Origin: Microbacterium wangchenii
GTDB lineage: Bacteria; Actinomycetota; Actinomycetes; Actinomycetales; Microbacteriaceae
Direction: 5' to 3'
DNA length: 64,000 nt
Assembly: GCF_004564355.1 (NCBI RefSeq)
Contig: NZ_CP038266.1
Location: 620,001 to 684,000, forward strand
Each line of letters starts with the position of its first letter. The stretch's first letter is position 1. Both the position numbers and the translations under genes were made by a program. The notes below the pieces were generated by a model. It worked only from the letters and a program-made list of their open reading frames with translations, ran no database searches and was not told the DNA's origin. Below are positions 35,105 through 43,935 of this stretch, in pieces.

Positions 35105-35441
35105 AGTGGATAGTTCCTTCCGTCGTACGGCACCCCAACGGATCTTGATTCCCCGATTTCACGCTAGCAGCGGATTGTGTCGCCCGAATTTCGGAATGGG
35201 GGACAAATGGGGGACAAGCGGCCCCTTCTCGCCAGGCGGCAGAAGGGGTGGAATTCGGGTCGCGAGTTGGGGTGCCACGGCGTGTCGCCGCTTCGGGTGC
35301 GGCGCGGGATGTGGTCCGTTGGGCATGAGCCTAGGGGGTCGGGACCTTCGGCGATGTGCAGTCGGACGAATCCGGACGCTCCGGCGGTCTCAGCGACTGG
35401 GGAAGTGTCAACAACCGAGCCTGCGACGGGTGAGGCGCGGG
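35105..35441. other. Intergenic region upstream of the priming transferase (337 bases)
   Basis: No gene seen. Between the start of the priming transferase (minus) and the end of the 35442 gene (minus). It carries the direct repeat described separately and presumably the promoter of the exopolysaccharide operon. A long frame running through it on the plus strand (to 38009) is antisense noise. Confidence 0.55.
35198..35217. promoter_or_regulatory. Direct repeat GGGGGACAA x2, 11-base period (candidate regulator site)
   Basis: GGGGGACAA occurs at 35198-35206 and 35209-35217; extended units are TGGGGGACAAA and TGGGGGACAAG. The 11-base period places both on one face of the helix. It is 94-113 bases upstream of the priming transferase start. 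The same sequence forms a palindrome at 42759-42782 upstream of the histidine kinase gene. Confidence 0.5.
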
Positions 35442-36365
35442 TCAGGGGAGGCGGGTGAGGGAGTCGCCGGACCACACGAGGGTGGCGTCGCCGGAGGTGG
35501 CGAGGGCGACGGGAGCGGCGGGGTCGCCAGGCGCGCATCCGACCGCAGCGGCATCCGCGAAGCCGCCGCCCGACAGGCGCGTGATCGCGAGTCCCTCGCA
35601 CCCGTCCGCGCGGGCTGCGACGATGACGGCGTCTCCGGCAATCGCGACGGCCGCGGCATCGGGTGTCGGCAGCGCAGTCCATTCGCCGTCGGAGCCGAGG
35701 ACGTGCGCGGTGCCGTCGCACACGAGCGCCACCGTGCCCCCGGAGGTACGGACGCTGCGCGGGTCGGCGCAGGGGGACTCGAGCGGGCCCCTGGGCGTCA
35801 CGAGGACGGTGGAGTCGGCGGCGTCGAGGTAGCGGGATGCGGCGAGCACCTCGGGGTAGGGCTCCCAGAAGCGGCCCTGGGTGAAGGTGCGGAGCGCCTC
35901 GGTCTCGCACTCGTCGCCCATGCGCGCGATCGCTTCGGCCTCGGTGCCGGCGAAGGCGTCGAGGGAGATCAGCTGGCCGATGCCGCGGTACAGGGGAGTG
36001 ACGTCGCTCCACGTCTGGCCACCGTCGGTCGAACGCTCGATCAGGGGATCGGTGACACCGCACTCGCCGGCGACCCCGCGCCACATGCCGCCGGAACCGA
36101 CGGAGAGGAAGCGCTCTTCCGTACGCGGGTACGTCGGGCCTGTAACCGGAGCCGGCGTCGCGGAGGGAGTGGCGGTCGGCTCAGGCGTCGCCGGAGAACC
36201 GAACGTGAAGGACGGGACCGGCTCGGGGTCCGTCGCGGCGGGGCGGGAGGCGACGTGCTGCAGCGCCATCACGGCCAGGACGATCGCGGCGACGGCCACA
36301 ACAGCCACCGCTACCCCTGCGAGCCAGCGCGCGGAGGTGCGGACGCCCGGCGGACGACGTGCCAT
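35442..36365 (-). CDS. Hypothetical membrane-anchored protein with BNR/sialidase-like repeats
   Basis: 307 residues from the ATG at 36365 (AGGAG upstream). One N-terminal helix (GVAVAVVAVAAIVLAVMAL), a Pro/Thr/Ala linker, then an extracellular domain with a BNR-type motif (RSTDGGQTWSDVTPLYRGIG) and repeated beta-propeller-like strands (FLSVGSGGMWRGV, STVLVTPRGP, LVCDGTAHVLGSDGEW). It has cysteines suited to disulfides. It starts 12 bases after the tyrosine kinase gene stops and is probably co-transcribed, suggesting an outer-surface role in exopolysaccharide assembly. Specific function unknown. Confidence 0.75.
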   Translation of the reverse strand: MARRPPGVRTSARWLAGVAVAVVAVAAIVLAVMALQHVASRPAATDPEPVPSFTFGSPATPEPTATPSATPAPVTGPTYPRTEERFLSVGSGGMWRGVAGECGVTDPLIERSTDGGQTWSDVTPLYRGIGQLISLDAFAGTEAEAIARMGDECETEALRTFTQGRFWEPYPEVLAASRYLDAADSTVLVTPRGPLESPCADPRSVRTSGGTVALVCDGTAHVLGSDGEWTALPTPDAAAVAIAGDAVIVAARADGCEGLAITRLSGGGFADAAAVGCAPGDPAAPVALATSGDATLVWSGDSLTRLP

Positions 36366-36377
36366 CACACTCCTGGG

Positions 36378-37871
36378 TCAGGGCAGCAGATTGGATGCTT
36401 CGGGTGCGGGCGTCGTCTGGCGGGCGGGCTCGGCGGAGCGCCGGCTGCGGCGCGCCTTCGGGGCCGGGGGCGGGGGTGCGGCCGCGGGCTTCGCCGGCTG
36501 CGACGACACGTACGTGCCGTATCCGCCGTAGCCGTAGCCATACCCGTAGCCGTACGCGTCGGGGCCGCGCGTGGGCACCATCGTCATGACGATTCCAGCG
36601 ACCTTCGCCCCCACCGTCTCCAGCGCGTCCAGGGCGCCGTTGAGCTGGTGGGTCGTCGTGCGGCCCGCAGAGACGATCACGATCGAGCCGGAGGTGGAGC
36701 GCGAGAGGATCGCGGCATCCGTCACCGGGAGAAGCGGGGGAGCGTCGCACAGCACGACGTCGAACTCGTTGGAGAGGGCCTCCAGGAGCTGGCCCATCTG
36801 CTTCGACCCGAGCAGCTCGCTCGGGTTGGGCGGGATCTTGCCGGCCGGCAGCACGTACAGCGGGCGCTTGCCCCACGGGAACATCACATCGGCCACGCGG
36901 GCGCGCCCGATGAGGACGTCGGTCAGGCCGGCGCCGCCTTCGATGTTGAGGTACTCCGACACCTTGGGCTTGCGGAGGTCGCAGTCGAGCAGCGCGACGC
37001 GCTTGCCGGCGTCGGCGAGGGCGACGGCGAGGTTGATCGCGGTGGTCGACTTGCCCTCGCTCGGCAGGCTCGAGGTGACGACGAAGCTGTGCCCGCCGTC
37101 CATCTCGAGGAACTGCAGGTTCGTCCGGAGCGACCGGAACGCCTCGGAGCGGGTGTTGTGCGGGTCGGCCTCGAGGATGAGCGGCCGTTCCTTGGCCTTC
37201 GGGTCGAACGGGATCGCGCCGATGAGGGGGCGGTCGGTGAGCGCCTCGATGTCGCGCGCGTTGCGCACCTTGGTGTCGAGCACGGCACGCAGCACCGCGA
37301 TGCCGAGGCCCGCGGCAAGACCCACGAGGGCGCCGAGGGCGAGGTTCAGCGGAACGTTCGGGCTCACGGCCTTCGTCGGCGGCAGCGCATCCTTCACGCG
37401 ACTGAGCTGGACGGGGCTGGCAGCCTGCTCATCGCGCGTCTCGATGCTCTCCACGGCGGTGGTGAGGCTCGCGGCGATCGCATTGGCGAGGTCGGCCGCC
37501 ATCACCGGGTCGGCGTCTTCGACGGAGATGTCGATGAGGAAGGAGTTCAGCGGGCTCGACGCCGAGATCTGGGCGGCGAGGCTGTCGGCGGTGCCCTCGA
37601 GGTCGAGCTCGGCGATCACGGGGTTCAGCACGAGCGGGCTCTCGGCCAGCTGCACGTAGGTGCCCACGCGCTGCAGCGCGAAGCTGCCGCCCTGCTGCAG
37701 CTCCTGCACGGTCCCACCGGCCTGCGTCGACACGAAGACGCGGCTGGATGCCTCGTACATCGGTGTACGGGTGAGGGAGTAACCCGCCGCCACCGCGATG
37801 CCGATGAGCGTCGTCGCGACGATCACAAGCCAGTTCTTGCGGAGGATGCGGATGTAGTCGCTGAGCTCCAT
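36378..37871 (-). CDS. Wzz-type chain-length regulator fused to tyrosine autokinase (BY-kinase)
   Basis: 497 residues from the ATG at 37871 (MELSDYIRIL). Wzz domain with helices near residues 16-36 and 175-195. The cytoplasmic kinase has Walker A SLPSEGKSTTAINLAVALAD, Walker A-prime VALLDCDLRKP and Walker B VVLCDAPPLLP. The C-terminus carries a tyrosine cluster (AYGYGYGYGYGGYGTY) followed by a Pro/Ala-rich tail ending in RRSRRSAEPARQ. Autophosphorylation of such clusters controls polymer length in this family. The LMW phosphatase gene just upstream is the likely partner. Confidence 0.95.
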   Translation of the reverse strand: MELSDYIRILRKNWLVIVATTLIGIAVAAGYSLTRTPMYEASSRVFVSTQAGGTVQELQQGGSFALQRVGTYVQLAESPLVLNPVIAELDLEGTADSLAAQISASSPLNSFLIDISVEDADPVMAADLANAIAASLTTAVESIETRDEQAASPVQLSRVKDALPPTKAVSPNVPLNLALGALVGLAAGLGIAVLRAVLDTKVRNARDIEALTDRPLIGAIPFDPKAKERPLILEADPHNTRSEAFRSLRTNLQFLEMDGGHSFVVTSSLPSEGKSTTAINLAVALADAGKRVALLDCDLRKPKVSEYLNIEGGAGLTDVLIGRARVADVMFPWGKRPLYVLPAGKIPPNPSELLGSKQMGQLLEALSNEFDVVLCDAPPLLPVTDAAILSRSTSGSIVIVSAGRTTTHQLNGALDALETVGAKVAGIVMTMVPTRGPDAYGYGYGYGYGGYGTYVSSQPAKPAAAPPPPAPKARRSRRSAEPARQTTPAPEASNLLP

Positions 37872-37968
37872 GAGGCCTCTCGGGGGGTCGCGGCTGTACG
37901 CGATCATCCTGCCATAGGAAGTGTTTCCGCCCCGTGTCGGCGCGGGGGCGGCGTCGGTGGTGTATTGA

Positions 37969-38622
37969 TCAGTTCAGGACGGCGCGGAGCACGCGCGCGA
38001 CTTCGGTGAGCCCGGGCAGCAGCTGCGCCGTGGACCGCTGGTACGTCTCCCACGAGCGGCGATACGGGTCGATCACGTCGTCGTCGCTCGCGGTGGCCGG
38101 GGCGGGGGCGACGCCGCGGCGCGACGTGAGCAGGGCCAGCGAGGCGCGGACGCGGGCGTGCGGGTCGGTGCCCGCCGCATCCGCCGTCTGCCGCAGCTCC
38201 GCGTCGGGAAGCCCCGTCGCGAGGCGCTCGAACTCGCGCACCGTGAACGTCGAGCGCACGCGCGCCGGCGCCAGCTCGACGATGTCGCGGCGGTGCTCGC
38301 GGGTCATCGCGATCACGAGGTCGGGGGAGACGAGCTCGCGCTCGCTGAGCCACCGGCCGCGGTGGGCGGCGCTGTCGTCGGCGGCGACGCCGAGGGATGC
38401 GGCCATCCGCGCCGCCTCGGGGGTCATCGGCGAGTCGATCATCGCGTGGGTGCCGGCGCTGGCGACCCGGACGTCGAGGGGGCGCAACCGCGTGCGGAGC
38501 ACCTGTTCGGCCAGCGGTGAGCGGCAGATGTTGCCGGTGCAGACGGTCAGGATCTCGATCGTCGGCGACGACGGCTGGTCGCCTCGTGGAGCGAACAAGC
38601 CGCTCAGGTCAAGGTCGAGCAT
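37969..38622 (-). CDS. Low-molecular-weight protein-tyrosine phosphatase
   Basis: 217 residues from the ATG at 38622. Phosphate loop CTGNICRSPLAE (C-x5-R-S) and the C-terminal general acid in VIDPYRRSWETY (DPY). Family members are about 150-200 residues; here an N-terminal extension of about 25 residues is present. It likely dephosphorylates the tyrosine autokinase encoded next, cycling its activity during exopolysaccharide synthesis. There are 97 bases between the two genes. Confidence 0.93.
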   Translation of the reverse strand: MLDLDLSGLFAPRGDQPSSPTIEILTVCTGNICRSPLAEQVLRTRLRPLDVRVASAGTHAMIDSPMTPEAARMAASLGVAADDSAAHRGRWLSERELVSPDLVIAMTREHRRDIVELAPARVRSTFTVREFERLATGLPDAELRQTADAAGTDPHARVRASLALLTSRRGVAPAPATASDDDVIDPYRRSWETYQRSTAQLLPGLTEVARVLRAVLN

Positions 38623-38673
38623 CCCGTCCTCAGTGTCGGCGGCGTCGACGGCCCGCCGGTAACGTGGGCGTCG

Positions 38674-39519
38674 ATGACCGAGTCTACCGACGCCGCGCGC
38701 CGCGACCTGCTCCTGCCCGACGTGGAGTTCGAGGCGCAGGACGCCGCGGTTGCCGAGCGGCCCCGCCGGCCCCGGTCGCCGCGGCGCCGCCGCACGTGGG
38801 TCGAGGGCGGCACCTCGGTGGAGCACTGGGGCTGGGAACTGCTCGGATGGGCCGTGCTCGCCCTCGGCGCGGGGCTCGTCGCCGGGGCGGCGCTGAACGA
38901 ATTCGTGCCGCAGCCGCTCGGGCCGACCCTGTCGCTGCTCGCGCTGTGGGTCGCGTTCGCCGTGCCCGTGCTGCTGGCCTTCCGCCGGTCGGTGCCGCGC
39001 GCGCTGCTGCGCTTCCGCCCGCTCGACCTGCTCTACGCCCTGTCCCTCGGCATCCTGCTGCGCATCATGCAGGGGTGGCTCGACATGGCCGCCGGGGGCA
39101 CCGGCGCGTGGCCGTCGTACCCGACCGCGGGCGGCGCGCTCCCGTCGGGCTGGCTGTTCGACGAACTCGTCGCCGCCACCGTGGCCGGACCCGTGCTGGA
39201 GGAGTTCTTCTTCCGCGGCCTCATCCTCGTCGCCGCGTACACGGCCGTGCGCCGGCTGGCCGGGCGCGGGGTCGCCGGGTTCGCCGCGACCCTCGTCTCC
39301 ACGGGCCTGTTCGTCGCCGCACACGCGCTGCTGGTGCCGGCGGCGTGGGATCAGGCACTGTCGCTCGCCCTCGTCGGGATCGTCGCGAGCCTCCTCGTGC
39401 TGCTGACGGGACGGATCTGGGCCGCCGTGCTGATGCACGTCGTCTACAACGGCATGTGGGTCGCCCTCGCCACAGTGGGGACGCTGCTCGGCGGCTCCTC
39501 CGGCCCGACCCTCGGCTGA
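38674..39519 (+). CDS. CPBP family intramembrane metalloprotease
   Basis: 281 residues, about eight helices. Catalytic motifs: EEFFFRGL (E-E-x3-R), AAHALLV (histidine) and a later HVVYNGMW. The N-terminal 45 residues are cytoplasmic and Arg/Pro-rich. CPBP proteases process membrane-bound or small peptides; the substrate is unknown. Divergent from the phosphatase gene with 51 bases between. Confidence 0.92.
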   Translation: MTESTDAARRDLLLPDVEFEAQDAAVAERPRRPRSPRRRRTWVEGGTSVEHWGWELLGWAVLALGAGLVAGAALNEFVPQPLGPTLSLLALWVAFAVPVLLAFRRSVPRALLRFRPLDLLYALSLGILLRIMQGWLDMAAGGTGAWPSYPTAGGALPSGWLFDELVAATVAGPVLEEFFFRGLILVAAYTAVRRLAGRGVAGFAATLVSTGLFVAAHALLVPAAWDQALSLALVGIVASLLVLLTGRIWAAVLMHVVYNGMWVALATVGTLLGGSSGPTLG

Positions 39520-39628
39520 CGCCGGCCCTTGCCGCACGGCACCCCGTGCGCGCAACCCCTCCGCGGGGGGAATCTCGCGTTGGATATGTTCTGAACAGTT
39601 CACGGCTGTATTCGGGGGAAGGTGCCGC

Positions 39629-41107
39629 GTGAAGGGACGACCTGTTCGACGATTTCTGACGGTGAGCCTGGCGGCCGCCGCATCCGCCGCTCTGCTGGTG
39701 TCGTGCGCGGCCGGAGGCGGTGAGCCGGCGCCCGAGGAGACACCGACGGAGACGGCATTGGACTCCCTGTCCACGCCGCTCGAGCCGCTCTGGGTCGCTC
39801 CGACGACGGGCTTCGCCTCAGCGCCGATCATCATCGGCGACGTCGTCGTGACCTACGAGCAGACCCCCGACACGCCGTTCGCGCTCAGCGGCTACTCGGT
39901 GGAAACCGGCGAACGGGTGTGGTCGCTGCCGTCCAGCCCCGGCAGCATCGAGTCGGGCAGCCCCCTGACCGTGATGCGGACGGCGACGCCGGAGGGCGAT
40001 CCGCTGCTCATCAGCGTGAGCGTGCCGGCGCTGCAGCCCGACCAGCGATACGCGCACACCGTCCGCTTCGTCGACCCCGACGACGGCCGCGTCGTCCTCG
40101 AGGGTCCGCGGCAGTGGGTGGGCAGCCCCGGCTCGTGCGCCACCGGGGGCGCGTGCTACCTGGTGTGGGACGAAGCCGCCCAGTCGTGGGTGCGGACGCA
40201 GCTCGCCCTCGACGGCACCGTGACCTCCGGCCGTGGCATCGGCCTGCCGGCCACCGATGTCGGCGCGATCGCGCGCTCCTTCGGACGCGAGGTGTACCTC
40301 GCGAGCGACGACGCCGGCGCGCAGAGCATCGTGCGCGTGGGTGACGACGGACAGCGGTGGGCGCATCCGGTTTCCGCGCTGTGGGGTGAGGGCGCCACGC
40401 TCGTCAACGTGCCCGCCGGGTACCTGTACTTCGACGAGGGGCCCACGATCGTCGTGACCGCCGTGCCGAGGCCGGCGCAGGAGGAGGGCGGGTTCTCCGC
40501 ACAGGACTATGTCGCGGTCGGATTCGACTACGACACCGGTGAGGTGCTCTGGACCCGCGAGGGCCTGGCGCCGTGCCACGAAGACGTGTTCTGCTCCGGG
40601 GATGCTGCCTACCGACCCCGCGCCGACAGCACCACCCAGCTCGACCTCGACCTTGCCGGTGGCACCCTGACGCGGATCGACCCGCGCACCGGGGAGACCG
40701 AGTGGGAGATCACCGGCGAGCTCGGCGGCGTGGGGAACAGGAAGCAGGACGGCGGATTCGTCGCGCCCCCGGGTGTGCTCGCGTACACCGACGGAGGCGT
40801 TCCGCACGTGCTGGACACCGCGACCGGCGAGACCCGCGAGCTGGCCGATGACGACCTGGTCGGATGCTTCCAGACCAGCGGGCCGTTCTATCCGGAGTCG
40901 AGCGACCCGTACAACCAGAACGTCCGCTACACCGGCGGCGCCCTCGTGCGCGGCTGCGGCATCGAAGGCGAGGTGGACGACCCTCGGCAGTACACCGCCG
41001 GTGTCGTGGGCGTCGGCTCGGGCCGGTGGGACCCCGCGGGCGACGGCGAGGACGACGGCCTCCGCGCACTGCAGACACGCAAGGGCCTCGCCCTCTTCCA
41101 GCTCTAG
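39629..41107 (+). CDS. Lipoprotein with PQQ-like beta-propeller repeats
   Basis: 492 residues from a GTG at 39629 (GGGGGAAGG upstream). Signal peptide with lipobox LLVSCAAG, then an acidic low-complexity linker. The body has repeated blade-like stretches: GYSVETGERVWSLP, DYDTGEVLWTREG, DPRTGETEWEITGE, LDTATGETRELADD. This blade pattern of T-G-E-x3-W is that of PQQ-binding-like propellers (as in BamB). It would sit on the outer membrane face; the role is unknown. No operon partner. Confidence 0.85.
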   Translation: MKGRPVRRFLTVSLAAAASAALLVSCAAGGGEPAPEETPTETALDSLSTPLEPLWVAPTTGFASAPIIIGDVVVTYEQTPDTPFALSGYSVETGERVWSLPSSPGSIESGSPLTVMRTATPEGDPLLISVSVPALQPDQRYAHTVRFVDPDDGRVVLEGPRQWVGSPGSCATGGACYLVWDEAAQSWVRTQLALDGTVTSGRGIGLPATDVGAIARSFGREVYLASDDAGAQSIVRVGDDGQRWAHPVSALWGEGATLVNVPAGYLYFDEGPTIVVTAVPRPAQEEGGFSAQDYVAVGFDYDTGEVLWTREGLAPCHEDVFCSGDAAYRPRADSTTQLDLDLAGGTLTRIDPRTGETEWEITGELGGVGNRKQDGGFVAPPGVLAYTDGGVPHVLDTATGETRELADDDLVGCFQTSGPFYPESSDPYNQNVRYTGGALVRGCGIEGEVDDPRQYTAGVVGVGSGRWDPAGDGEDDGLRALQTRKGLALFQL

Positions 41108-41144
41108 GCTTTCCCTGGGCCTTCCCGCTCTGGGCCTTCCAGCT

Positions 41145-41576
41145 CTAGGCCGAGGCGGGGCGGCGGCGCGACGCGGTGACGCGCGCGATGAGGAGCGCGA
41201 TGCCGATGCCCGCGGCCGTGCCCAGCGCGTTGGCGAGCAGATCCAGCGCGCTCGCGGTGCGGCCGGGGAGGGCGACCTCCTGTACGAATTCGATCGCGAA
41301 GGATGCGGCGATGCCGACGCTGAGCGCGAGGACCGGTGAGCGCAGCAGCAGTGTCGCGAGCAGGCCGAACGGCGCGAAGAGCGCCACGTTCGCGGCGAAC
41401 TCCACACGCCGGTAGGTCGCCCAGGGGAAGATCCGCTCGATGGCGTCCAGGAGCGGCCCCGCGTCGCGGTCGACGTGCGTCGGCCAGAACGCGATGAGCG
41501 CGAGCGTCACGACGTACGCCGCGAGCAGCGCCAGAAGCAGCGCGTGCAGGCGCGGGTCACGGGCGGAACGGAGCAT
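41145..41576 (-). CDS. VanZ-like family membrane protein
   Basis: 143 residues, four helices. The VanZ core is visible: TYRRVEFAANVALFAPFG, then SFAIEFVQEVALPGRTASAL and DLLANALGTAAGIGIALL. VanZ-type proteins are associated with teicoplanin resistance in one case, but most actinobacterial members have no known function. Convergent with the lipoprotein gene; the 37 bases between contain imperfect repeats of GGGCCTTCC. Confidence 0.9.
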   Translation of the reverse strand: MLRSARDPRLHALLLALLAAYVVTLALIAFWPTHVDRDAGPLLDAIERIFPWATYRRVEFAANVALFAPFGLLATLLLRSPVLALSVGIAASFAIEFVQEVALPGRTASALDLLANALGTAAGIGIALLIARVTASRRRPASA

Positions 41577-41629
41577 CCGGTCAGGCTACGTGCTCTCCGT
41601 TACTGCGACGTTTCCCCTGCCGGGCGGGC

Positions 41630-42688
41630 TCAGAGCGGGAGGGCGAGGGTCACCGTCGTGCCGGCGTCGAGGGCGGAGGTCAAGTCGACGCGACCGCCCA
41701 GGCGCTCGACGATCTCACGGACGCTCGCCAGGCCCAGCCCCGACCCGCCGTCATCCGCCTCGGACAGGCGACCCCGCTCGAACGGCGAGAAGATCGTCGG
41801 CGCATCCTCCGGCGCGATCCCGCGGCCGGTGTCGGTCACGGCGAGAACCGCCTCGCCGTCCCGCGCGGAGATCGTGACGCGGATGTCGTCGGAACTGTAC
41901 TTCGCGGCGTTGTCTATCACGTTCGCCACCGCGCGGCGCAGCATCGGCGCCTCCGTCAGAACCCCCAGGCGCCGATCGCCGGCGATGCGGAGCCGCGAGA
42001 ACTCATCGTCCGAGAGCACGAGCGCCGCCGCCTCCCGCACGAGGGTGCCCAGTGCGACGCTCTCGCGCTCGGCGGCGGGAGTTCCCGACACGTGGCCGGT
42101 CAGCTCCGACATCATCGACACGAGGTGGTCGCTCACCGTCGAGATGCGCTCGATGAGCGCGTGGTGCTCGGGCGCTGCCTCCTCCAGGAGGTCGACGTAC
42201 CCGCGCAGCGCCGTGATGGGAGAGAGGTAGTCGTGCGCGAAGGCGCGCAGGAAGGCTTCGCGCTCGTCCTCCGCGCGCTTCTCGGCGGTGAGGTCGCGGG
42301 TGAGCGTGACGTATCCGGTGAGCGCGGAGTCGTGGGCGCGGAGCGCCGTGATGACCACACGCGCCCAGAACAGCGATCCGTCCGCCCGCACGCGCCACCC
42401 GGTGTCTTCGGCGGATCCGGTGCGCGCCGCGCGCTCGAGCAGTCGAGCGGGTACGTGCCGGTCGCGCTCCTGCGGACGGTAGAACCGCTCGAAGGAGGAT
42501 CCGATGATCTCCCGCGCGGTGTACCCCTTGATGCGCTCGGCGCCGGGGTTCCACGAGCGCACCCGCCCCGTGGCATCCAGCCGGACGATCGCGATCGATG
42601 TGACCTGCGACGCCCAATCCGGGATGTGCGCCTCCACCGACGACGCAGCACGCGTCGCCCGGGCGCGCTCGGTTACCGCTCTTCTCAT
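41630..42688 (-). CDS. PAS-domain sensor histidine kinase (orphan)
   Basis: 352 residues from the ATG at 42688; the frame extends upstream without a better start. PAS domain about residues 30-135 (LDATGRVRSWNPGAERIKGY). Dimerisation helix with the phospho-acceptor histidine at 152 in AFAHDYLSPITALRGYVDLL. N box VIDNAAKYS, G1 VTDTGRGIAPEDAPTIFSPF, G2 GGSGLGLASVREIVERLGG. No membrane helix, so it is cytoplasmic. No response regulator gene is adjacent, so its partner is elsewhere or it is an orphan. A perfect palindrome lies 71-94 bases upstream of its start. Confidence 0.92.
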   Translation of the reverse strand: MRRAVTERARATRAASSVEAHIPDWASQVTSIAIVRLDATGRVRSWNPGAERIKGYTAREIIGSSFERFYRPQERDRHVPARLLERAARTGSAEDTGWRVRADGSLFWARVVITALRAHDSALTGYVTLTRDLTAEKRAEDEREAFLRAFAHDYLSPITALRGYVDLLEEAAPEHHALIERISTVSDHLVSMMSELTGHVSGTPAAERESVALGTLVREAAALVLSDDEFSRLRIAGDRRLGVLTEAPMLRRAVANVIDNAAKYSSDDIRVTISARDGEAVLAVTDTGRGIAPEDAPTIFSPFERGRLSEADDGGSGLGLASVREIVERLGGRVDLTSALDAGTTVTLALPL

Positions 42689-42758
42689 CTCAGCCCCCAA
42701 AGATGATCGGCGCACTCCACGGGTGTGGTGCGCGCCGTCGCGGTCTACACGATAGCGA

Positions 42759-42782
42759 TTTGTCCCCCATCCGGGGGACAAA
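42759..42782. promoter_or_regulatory. Palindrome TTTGTCCCCC-4-GGGGGACAAA
   Basis: A perfect 10-base inverted repeat with an ATCC spacer in the 301-base region between the histidine kinase (minus) and rplM (plus). The half-site equals the repeat at 35198-35217. It is 71-94 bases upstream of the kinase start and ends 38 bases ahead of the predicted rplM -35. It could be an operator or an RNA hairpin; the recurrence of the half-site favours an operator. Confidence 0.55.
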
Positions 42783-42820
42783 AGGCAGAGTTTCGAAACC
42801 CCGGGGCGGGCGGATGCTGT

Positions 42821-42849
42821 TTGGCCGCAGCATCCGGATGCCGTAAGCT
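42821..42849 (+). promoter_or_regulatory. Predicted rplM promoter (TTGGCC-17-TAAGCT)
   Basis: A -35-like TTGGCC at 42821-42826 and -10-like TAAGCT at 42844-42849 with a 17-base spacer, which contains the palindrome GCATCCGGATGC (42830-42841). Transcription from here gives a leader of roughly 130 bases before the rplM GTG. Long leaders ahead of ribosomal protein operons are often used for feedback control; none is identified here. Confidence 0.5.
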
Positions 42850-42989
42850 ATCCCTTTGGTGCATGCCGTCTGCTGGCGTGCCACCGCGAACGTGAGCCCT
42901 CCACTGGTGTCTTCGCCGGCCCTCCGCCGGAAAAGCCCCCGGAGCGGGATTCACGAACACCTCCGTTCGAATCAGAAAGCAGCACTACT

Positions 42990-43436
42990 GTGACGCGCAC
43001 TTATACCCCCAAAGCTGGCGACGCCCAGCGCGAGTGGCTCGTGATCGACGCGACCGACGTCGTCCTCGGTCGCCTCGCCTCGCACGCCGCCGTGCTCCTC
43101 CGCGGCAAGCACAAGCCGACCTTCGCCAACCACATGGACGCCGGCGACTTCGTCATCATCATCAACGCCGACAAGGTCGCGCTGACGGGCCAGAAGCTCC
43201 AGAAGAAGAAGGCCTACCGCCACTCGGGTTACCCGGGCGGCCTGAAGTCGGTCACCTACGAAGAGCTCCTGGCGAAGAACCCGGAGCGCGCCGTCGAGAA
43301 GGCCGTTCGCGGCATGCTCCCGAAGAACAGCCTCGGTGCGCAGCAGCTCTCCAAGCTCAAGGTCTACCGCGGCGCAGAGCACCCTCACAGTGCTCAGCAG
43401 CCCAAGACGTACACCTTCGACCAGGTCGCCCAGTAA
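42990..43436 (+). CDS. rplM: 50S ribosomal protein L13
   Basis: 148 residues from a GTG at 42990 ([20 protein letters not shown]). Signatures: [35 protein letters not shown] and [20 protein letters not shown], with full length for the family. L13 binds 23S rRNA early in large-subunit assembly. It is followed after 20 bases by rpsI, the usual bacterial pairing. Confidence 0.99.
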   Translation: MTRTYTPKAGDAQREWLVIDATDVVLGRLASHAAVLLRGKHKPTFANHMDAGDFVIIINADKVALTGQKLQKKKAYRHSGYPGGLKSVTYEELLAKNPERAVEKAVRGMLPKNSLGAQQLSKLKVYRGAEHPHSAQQPKTYTFDQVAQ

Positions 43437-43456
43437 GCGCCGATTAAGGATCACTC

Positions 43457-43921
43457 GTGTCGAACATCGAGAACTACTCCACTGAGACGCCGGCCGACCA
43501 GACCGTCGCCGCCGTCGAGCGCCCCGTCCTCACCGTCCCCGGCGCAGCCGTGGGCCGCCGCAAGCAGGCCATCGCCCGCGTGCGCCTCGTTCCGGGCACC
43601 GGCGTCATCACCATCAACGGCCGCGAGTTCGAGGACTACTTCCCGAACAAGCTCCACCAGCAGCTGATCACCGACCCGTTCACGGTGCTCAACCTCACCG
43701 GCGCCTACGACGTCATCGCCCGCATCTCCGGCGGCGGCGACTCCGGCCAGGCCGGCGCCCTGCGCCTGGGCATCGCCCGCGCGCTGAACCAGATCGACGC
43801 CGAGAACAACCGCCCGGCACTGAAGAAGGCCGGCTTCCTCTCGCGTGACGCCCGCGTCATCGAGCGCAAGAAGGCCGGTCTCAAGAAGGCCCGCAAGGCG
43901 CCTCAGTACTCCAAGCGCTGA
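43457..43921 (+). CDS. rpsI: 30S ribosomal protein S9
   Basis: 154 residues from a GTG at 43457 (AAGGA upstream). An actinobacterial N-terminal extension of about 30 residues precedes the conserved core: [37 protein letters not shown] and the C-terminal [18 protein letters not shown], whose terminal Lys-Arg tail contacts P-site tRNA. Second gene of the L13-S9 operon, with glmM 14 bases downstream. Confidence 0.99.
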   Translation: MSNIENYSTETPADQTVAAVERPVLTVPGAAVGRRKQAIARVRLVPGTGVITINGREFEDYFPNKLHQQLITDPFTVLNLTGAYDVIARISGGGDSGQAGALRLGIARALNQIDAENNRPALKKAGFLSRDARVIERKKAGLKKARKAPQYSKR

Positions 43922-43935
43922 GTTCGGAAACCTCC

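Noticed and set aside
35001..38009. Open frame of about 1000 codons on the plus strand
   Set aside because: Antisense to the tyrosine kinase and the BNR-like gene; composition is typical of a GC-driven shadow frame.
42842..42989. Known L13 leader autoregulatory RNA
   Set aside because: A leader exists and can fold, but I could not match it to the described L13 leader structure, so only the promoter is listed.
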